Below, piece by piece: positions 14,023 through 20,345 of a stretch of 20,345 nt of DNA; position 1 is the stretch's first letter; each line of letters opens with the position of its first letter. The notes under the pieces were generated by a model. It searched no databases, had not been told where the DNA came from, and saw only the letters and a program-made list of their open reading frames with translations. The translations under genes and the position numbers were made by a program. The stretch comes from Chloroflexota bacterium (GTDB taxonomy: Bacteria > Chloroflexota > Dehalococcoidia > DSTF01 > RBG-16-68-14), in the NCBI GenBank assembly GCA_022563135.1, contig JADFNZ010000011.1:1-20345 (forward strand). The letters run 5' to 3'.

Positions 14023-15165
14023 GTGGCAGACCAGAGGATCCTCATTCTCGGTGGCGGGATCGGCGGCGTGGTCGCGGCCAACGAGCTGCGACGCCGGCTC
14101 AAAGACGGCGCGCAGATCACGCTCGTCGAGCGAAACCTTCAGCAGTCCTTCGCGGCTTCCTACCTCTGGGTGATGACGGGCGAGCGCAGCCCGCAGGCGA
14201 TCACGCGCGACCTGACCCGCCTCGAGCGCAAGGGGATCGAAGTGATCGGCGGCGAGGTGAGCCGCATCGATCTGTCACAGCGCACCGTCGCCGCCGGCGA
14301 GCGGGAGCTCACGTACGACTACCTCATCGTTACGCTCGGCGCGGAACTGGCGTGGGACACAGTGCCCGGGCTGGCAGACGCCCACACTTTCTACAGCCTC
14401 GCGGGTGCTGAACGCCTACGCGACGCGCTCAACGCGTTCGCGGGCGGCCGCATCGCTCTAGCCGTCGCGGGGATGCCGTACAAGTGCCCCGCGGCGCCGT
14501 ATGAGGGCGCGATGCTGCTGGAACACCACTTCCTCAGGCGCCACCTCCGCCACAAGGTGGAGATCGCGCTGCACACGCCGGAAAGCGCGCCGATGCCGGT
14601 TGCGGGTCCGGCCAATGGCGAAGCGTTGCAGGAGCTCCTCGCCCACAAGGGCATCGCCCTGCACACCAAGCGGAACCTCAAGGCCGTCGAGGACGGTCAG
14701 CTTCTATTTAAGGATGGTTCTACGGATCGCTTCGACCTGCTCGTGACGGTGCCACCGCACCGCGTACCGCAGGTGGTGCGAGAAGCCGGGCTGACGGACG
14801 ATTCGGGCTGGGTGCCGGTCGACCAGCACACGCTGGAAACCGGGCACGAGGGCGTCTTCGCCATTGGCGACGTGACGCGCATCCCTCTCCCCGACGGCCT
14901 GCCGCTACCCAAGGCTGGCGTCTTCGCGCACGGCCAAGCAGAAGTCGTCGCCGCAAACATAGCGGCCCGTATCGTAGGCACGAAGAAGCGTGCAAGCTAC
15001 GACGGCAAAGGCTACTGCTTCCTGGAGACCGGCGGCGGCAGCGCTGGAATTGCGCAAGGTGACTTCTTCGGCCACCCGCGTGAGATCGCCCTCCGCTCCC
15101 CTAGCCGCATGTGGCACTGGGGTAAGGTGGCCTTTGAGCGCTACTGGCTGTGGAAGTGGTACTAA
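14023..15165 (+). CDS. Sulfide:quinone oxidoreductase-like FAD-dependent oxidoreductase
   Basis: This is a 380-residue flavoprotein of the two-dinucleotide-binding-domain superfamily. The FAD-binding ILILGGGIGG is at 6-15, the acidic residue in LVERN at 34-38, VTLGAELAW at 103-111, and the second FAD motif VFAIGDVTRIPLP at 278-290. KCPAAPYEGAMLLEHHF (154-170) with Cys155 and GYCFLETGGG (330-339) with Cys332 match the redox cysteine positions of sulfide:quinone reductases and flavocytochrome c sulfide dehydrogenase. The C-terminus MWHWGKVAFERYWLWKWY is aromatic and amphipathic, suited to membrane surface binding near quinones. Sulfide oxidation is likely but a related NADH-type activity is possible. 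GTG 14023 has GAGGT just upstream and gives the normal N-terminus; the long open frame before it lies over the fmdB gene. Confidence 0.85.
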   Translation: MADQRILILGGGIGGVVAANELRRRLKDGAQITLVERNLQQSFAASYLWVMTGERSPQAITRDLTRLERKGIEVIGGEVSRIDLSQRTVAAGERELTYDYLIVTLGAELAWDTVPGLADAHTFYSLAGAERLRDALNAFAGGRIALAVAGMPYKCPAAPYEGAMLLEHHFLRRHLRHKVEIALHTPESAPMPVAGPANGEALQELLAHKGIALHTKRNLKAVEDGQLLFKDGSTDRFDLLVTVPPHRVPQVVREAGLTDDSGWVPVDQHTLETGHEGVFAIGDVTRIPLPDGLPLPKAGVFAHGQAEVVAANIAARIVGTKKRASYDGKGYCFLETGGGSAGIAQGDFFGHPREIALRSPSRMWHWGKVAFERYWLWKWY

Positions 15166-15171
15166 GGGGGC

Positions 15172-15183
15172 GCTGCCGGCAGC
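15172..15183. terminator. Small palindrome at a convergent junction
   Basis: GCTGCCGGCAGC is a perfect 12-base palindrome filling most of the 18 bases between the SQR-like stop and the rpoD stop. Its stem is short and no T-run follows, so termination is only a guess. Confidence 0.3.
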
Positions 15184-16697
<1,514 letters not shown>

Positions 16698-16701
<4 letters not shown>

Positions 16702-18689
16702 GGCGCGTCCTCTCCCCTCGGCGGCTCCGGCTCCCGCTTTTCGGATCTCCGCCTTTCCCGGGCGTGCAGACGCAGACCTCTCTCTTTATCATCGAGTAGG
16801 GCAGTAGCATATTCCAAGCTAGGCGCGTCATCTTCGGCCGGCACGTTGTCCCCTCCATCTTCGGACTGGTCAGCTGCATACGCACCCTTAACGCCGGATC
16901 TCATATGTTTCTGCGCGTCCAGCTCAGCGAGAGCCGCCATGCTATCGTCTTTTGCTGCGGACAGTCTATGAGATTCCAGGCCAACGACGCAATCCTGGAA
17001 CGCGTCGTGCAGCGGTTGCCCTTCGTAGAGCGGCAGGTCTCTTCCCAGCACACGTTGCAACTGGGGGTGCAGCTCGACTGGCAATCTGTCACGAAGCGCA
17101 TCCATATCCTCCGTCTCACGCCAAGCGGCCAGTATCGCCTGGTGCTCTGCGTGCAGGAAGACGTCCGGCGAAAGCACCCGGCCCTCCGGGCGCAGCTCCG
17201 CGCGGCGCAGCAGCAGCGCCAGGCAGAACTCCTCCGGCCCGTCTAGCGGCCTGGCTACGGTGGCCGCAACGTCCGCAGCCTGGGTCTGGCGGCGAGGCGG
17301 CGATTGCGGCCGCCCCAACTCTCTCAGCACGGTCTCTTCATCCACCTGGGCTAGGCGGGCCAGACGTTGCACATAGTGTGCGCGGTTGACCGGCTCATCG
17401 ATCAGGCGCAGGACCGGCAGCAGCTCTTGCAGGAGCTTCGCGCGCTCGTCTGGCTGCGAGCGGTCTCTGCGGCCGGCGACAATTCCGAAGACGTGCTCCG
17501 TGAACGGTTTGGCCTGTTCAACAGCGACACCCCAGGCGGCGCGATCGGCGCGGATCATCTCGTCGGGATCCTTGCCGGAGAGGGGCATCACCCAGAACGT
17601 GACCGCGGCGCGCTTCAGCGCATCTCGCGACCATTCCTGCACGCGCGCGGAGAACTCCTGATCGTCTAGCTCCGAGGGGTGCGCGGACGCCGGCTCAGCG
17701 CGCACCGCGCCGGTCACCTGGCCCTCCTGGATCGCGTGCAGCGTCGCCTCGATCCCGGCCGCGTCCGCGTCCATCGCGAGCAGAACCTTCGCCCGGAAGC
17801 GATCGAGCGTCCTAATCTGGCGCTCCGTCAGCGCCGTACCCATCGATGCCACGACGTTATCGATCCCGTGCTGGTGCGCCGCAATGACGTCCATGTAGCC
17901 TTCGACGACGACGACGCTCTTCTCGCGGCGAATCGCCTCTTTTGCCCGGTCGAGGGCGTAGAGGAGCTCGCTCTTGTTAAACGCCGGCGTCTGCGGCGTG
18001 TTGATGTACTTCGCGCCGGCGGCACTCCCGCTGTCGCCGTCCGACGCTAACGCGCGCGCGCCGAAGCCGACGACGCGGCCGCGCTCGTCGCGGATCGGGA
18101 ACATGAGGCGGCCGCGAAAGCGGTCGTACGGCCCGCGATCACCTTCGATGACCAGGCCTGCGTCCAGCAGCTCCTCCTGCGTAAAGTCCCGCCCGATAAG
18201 GTGGGACTTCAGCGCGTCCCAGCTCTCTTGGCTGTAGCCGAGCTGGAACGCCTCTATCGTCTCGGCGTCCAGGCCACGGCCGTCGAGGTAGGCGCGCGCG
18301 TCGCGGGCGGCCTTCGCGTTCAGCAGCGTGTGGTGGAAGTAGGCGGCGGCCGCCTCGTTCGTCTGGACGATACGCCGGAGCCGCTCATCCTCCTGCGGCG
18401 CCCCGCCGCGGCCGATGGTCACGCCAACGCGCTCCGCTAAGATCCGCAGCGCCTCCCCGAACTCGACATCCTCACGCTTCATGACGAAGTTGAACACGTC
18501 GCCGCCGGTGCCGCAGGCCCCGAAACAGTGCCAGGTCTGGCGCTCCGGAGATACGATGAACGATGGCGTCTTCTCAGCGTGGAAGGGACAGTTGGCCTTG
18601 AAGCTACGGCCGGCGCGCTTGAGGCTGACGTATTCGCCGACCAGGTCGACGATGTCGATTCGGCTCTTCACGTCGTCGATAGCGCTCAT
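16698..18689 (-). CDS. dnaG: DNA primase
   Basis: This is a 663-residue primase that makes RNA primers for replication. The N-terminal CHC2 zinc domain has Cys34-Pro-Phe-His37 and [11 protein letters not shown] with Cys55 and Cys59; here the last pair is C-x3-C instead of the usual C-x2-C. The RNA polymerase domain has [21 protein letters not shown] and [20 protein letters not shown]. The TOPRIM metal residues are Glu263 (VVEGYMD), Asp307 and Asp309 ([10 protein letters not shown]). The C-terminal region, from about 420, is poorly conserved and ends in a charged tail ([19 protein letters not shown]), as expected for the helicase-binding part. ATG 18689 gives the family N-terminus [20 protein letters not shown]. 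It lies 39 bases after the DinB-family gene and overlaps rpoD by 4 bases. Confidence 0.96.
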
Positions 18690-18728
18690 GCCCTGCCTAC
18701 CTTCAAGAACGCCCGAATCATGCCCGGA

Positions 18729-19223
18729 TTACGGCGCTCCAGCGCCGCGTAGCGACCGAATTTGGGCCGCGTGCTCTTCCTCGTGCGCGGCTGCCTTCTC
18801 GACGAGCAGACCGAGGCCAAACGAGCCGCGGCCTGGATAGCTAAGTGTACGCGTGAGTTGCTCTGAGGACAGCGTCTTGAGCAGTTGCATAGTATCGGGC
18901 CTCTGCGCCAAGAGACCGTGGAGGATCTGGGGCACCGCCATTTGCTGCGCCAGCTTAGCCTGCTGCTCCTGTTCGTCCTGCGCCACTGGCGGGAGAACCA
19001 AGTTGTCCTCCTCTAACGCCGCCTGCGCCCAGCCCATATAGAGTCGCTCACTGGCGAGCAGGTGCGCTAGTACTTCCGCGGGCGACCACTGGGACGATCG
19101 AGTGCGGGCGCGGAAGGCCTCTTCGTCCAGCCGGGCGATGGCGTCCAGCAGGGCCCGCCTGCTCGCCTCCAGATGCGCGCGTAGCTCAGTCGGCAAGGTA
19201 GAAGATGTGGTACTCGCGGGCAT
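18729..19223 (-). CDS. DinB-family protein
   Basis: This 164-residue protein is a four-helix bundle of the DinB/YfiT-like metalloprotein superfamily. The metal-binding histidines expected for the family are His54 (AEVLAHLLASERLY), and His147 and His151 (EKAAAHEEEHAAQIRSL). SQWSPAEVLAHL is the standard helix 2 opening. Members are often thiol-dependent transferases, but no substrate can be named. The ribosome site is weak. On the - strand a TACACT hexamer at 19248-19243 could be a -10 box, without a good -35. The gene lies between the SH3-domain protein gene and dnaG and may be co-transcribed with dnaG-rpoD. Confidence 0.82.
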   Translation of the reverse strand: MPASTTSSTLPTELRAHLEASRRALLDAIARLDEEAFRARTRSSQWSPAEVLAHLLASERLYMGWAQAALEEDNLVLPPVAQDEQEQQAKLAQQMAVPQILHGLLAQRPDTMQLLKTLSSEQLTRTLSYPGRGSFGLGLLVEKAAAHEEEHAAQIRSLRGAGAP

Positions 19224-19269
19224 CCTGCGTCACCGTCCCCCTAGTGTAGCAACTCTCTCCGCGGCCCGC

Positions 19270-20049
19270 TCATTCGGACTGGTTCTCCTCGATCTCCACG
19301 GGCGGCGGCGTGTTTGTAGGCATCGAAGTAGGCGGCGGCGCGGGGGTCGTCGCCGGCGTCGCTGTGGGCGGGCCCAGCGTGGGCGATGCAGATGGCGACG
19401 GCGTCTCGAGCGCCGGCGTCTCGGTGGGCACGAGCGTCGGCGTGGCCGTCACCGGCCTCGGGACGCTCGTCGGGACGTCGATGTCCGGCCCGGTGCCCGG
19501 CCCGGCTACGGTAAGGAGGAGCAGGGCCTCCGGGGCGACCTCCACCAGCTCCAACTGGAGCCAGCCTCGTAGCGGAGAGTTCGACGGGAACTCCACCTGA
19601 AGCCAGGTGCCGCTCTCGTTTCGCCCCGTCACGAAGACGAGAAACCCCGCCGGTAACGTCCCCAAGATATCGGAAGCGCTCGACGGGCCGTTGCGGATAG
19701 TAGCCGTCGTCTGCACCCTCCCGACGACGCCGTCGACGAAGTCAGCCGCTTGCGTAGCGTCGTCGCTAGGCGTGCCCGCGGGGGTTCCCGTTGCGGCCGC
19801 GAGCGTTAGGCTCGAGTCACCGCCACCGATGTCGAAGAAGACGAGCACGATGACCGTGACGAGCAAGACGCCGACGAGCGCGAGAGCGGCAAGGATGAAC
19901 GGGTTGCGCAGGAACGCGAGCCGGTCCGGCGGGCCCGGCCCGCCGGCGCCGCCGATGCCCAACGGCAGCCCACGCAGCGATTCCTCAAGCCCCGGCGGGC
20001 CATCGTCTCCCTCGTCTCGGGGCGGCTCTCCGGGCGGGCGTTCAGCCAT
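19270..20049 (-). CDS. Membrane protein with bacterial SH3 domain and Pro/Thr-rich tail
   Basis: This is a 259-residue protein. Residues 1-48 are Pro/Gly/Asp-rich and probably cytoplasmic. One membrane helix (50-72) follows FLRNP. Residues 108-171 look like an SH3b domain: VVGRVQTTATIRNGPSSASDILGTLPAG, then VFVTGRNESGTWLQVEF and RGWLQLELVEV. Residues 193-250 are a Pro/Thr-rich low-complexity tail that may span or contact the cell envelope, ending in acidic EIEENQSE. The domain order suggests a cell-wall or surface ligand-binding role, but no enzyme domain is seen. The stop is 46 bases before the DinB-family start; the start is 18 bases after the dGTPase-like stop. The ribosome site is weak. 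Confidence 0.78.
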   Translation of the reverse strand: MAERPPGEPPRDEGDDGPPGLEESLRGLPLGIGGAGGPGPPDRLAFLRNPFILAALALVGVLLVTVIVLVFFDIGGGDSSLTLAAATGTPAGTPSDDATQAADFVDGVVGRVQTTATIRNGPSSASDILGTLPAGFLVFVTGRNESGTWLQVEFPSNSPLRGWLQLELVEVAPEALLLLTVAGPGTGPDIDVPTSVPRPVTATPTLVPTETPALETPSPSASPTLGPPTATPATTPAPPPTSMPTNTPPPVEIEENQSE

Positions 20050-20067
20050 CGCCAGGCGAGAAGAGCG

Positions 20068-20345
20068 CTACGACCGCATGCCCAGCGCATCGGCGGTGCT
20101 CTGGGCAAAGCGGTCGGTCATGCCGGCGATGTAGTCGGCGACGCGACGGACGAGCGGGTCGTCCGGCCGCGTGAAGTCGGACGTGAGCGCTTCCGGATGC
20201 GCCAGATAGTGCTCGAAGAGGAACTCGACGATGCGCCGCGCGCGCTCGGCGTCAGCCAGCCGCTCTTCCCATTCGTAGACGTTCGCGAACATGAAGTCTC
20301 GCAGCTCGTTCGTCGCAGCCGCGACACGCTCGCTCATCGCGATGG
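20068..20345 (-). CDS. dGTPase-like HD-domain protein, C-terminal part (partial)
   Basis: The frame is open through the right edge, so the N-terminal HD domain is outside the window. The 91 visible residues contain MSERVAAATNELRDFMFANVYEW, HYLAHPEALTSDF, and VRRVADYIAGMTDRFAQ. The last is typical of the end of deoxyguanosinetriphosphate triphosphohydrolase-like proteins. Such proteins hydrolyse dNTPs to nucleoside and triphosphate and often sit beside dnaG-rpoD in bacteria. An internal ATG at 20337 is not likely to be the start, because the conserved core lies further upstream. Confidence 0.85.
   Translation of the reverse strand, partial: IAMSERVAAATNELRDFMFANVYEWEERLADAERARRIVEFLFEHYLAHPEALTSDFTRPDDPLVRRVADYIAGMTDRFAQSTADALGMRS

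Noticed and set aside
19177..19200. tRNA-like stretch GTAGCTCAGTCGGC
   Set aside because: It resembles a tRNA D-arm, but no acceptor stem, anticodon arm or T-arm can be laid out around it, and it lies inside the DinB-family gene.

Overview
The window is GC-rich and densely coded. It looks like a chromosomal segment of an environmental bacterium, most likely a Chloroflexota lineage such as Dehalococcoidia. That placement is inference: it rests on secreted proteins with Pro/Thr-rich linkers, an F420-type LLM oxidoreductase, rtcB with archease, a dnaG-rpoD operon, and frequent GTG or TTG starts. No rRNA, tRNA, CRISPR array, insertion sequence or prophage was seen.

Region 1 (1-3168, + strand) encodes exported proteins. 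It holds the tail of a protein with a C-terminal membrane anchor and a cupredoxin carrying a calcium-loop/dockerin-like C-terminal module. A membrane-anchored protein with the His/Cys pattern of caspase-like (clan CD) peptidases follows. Last is a second secreted protein that ends in the same C-terminal module. This is the least described part of the window and the best candidate for a new extracellular system.

Region 2 (3181-6283, + strand) has a near-leaderless UvrD/PcrA helicase gene and a SAM methyltransferase. The methyltransferase meets the next, convergent gene with a 4-base overlap of stop codons.

Region 3 (6280-12727, - strand) reads right to left: thioredoxin-like protein, LLM flavin oxidoreductase, AMIN-like lipoprotein, archease, RtcB RNA ligase, site-2 protease with CBS domains, SAM methyltransferase. 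Archease and RtcB form an RNA ligation/repair pair. The intergenic gaps on both sides of rtcB carry copies of one short dispersed repeat.

Region 4 (12728-15165) has a DUF1461-type membrane protein behind a good promoter. An FmdB-type zinc ribbon gene and a sulfide:quinone-oxidoreductase-like flavoprotein gene follow as a divergent pair.

Region 5 (15184-20345, - strand) is a housekeeping replication/transcription cluster: dGTPase-like protein (partial), SH3-domain membrane protein, DinB-family protein, DnaG primase and the primary sigma factor. dnaG and rpoD overlap by ATGA, so they are probably translationally coupled.
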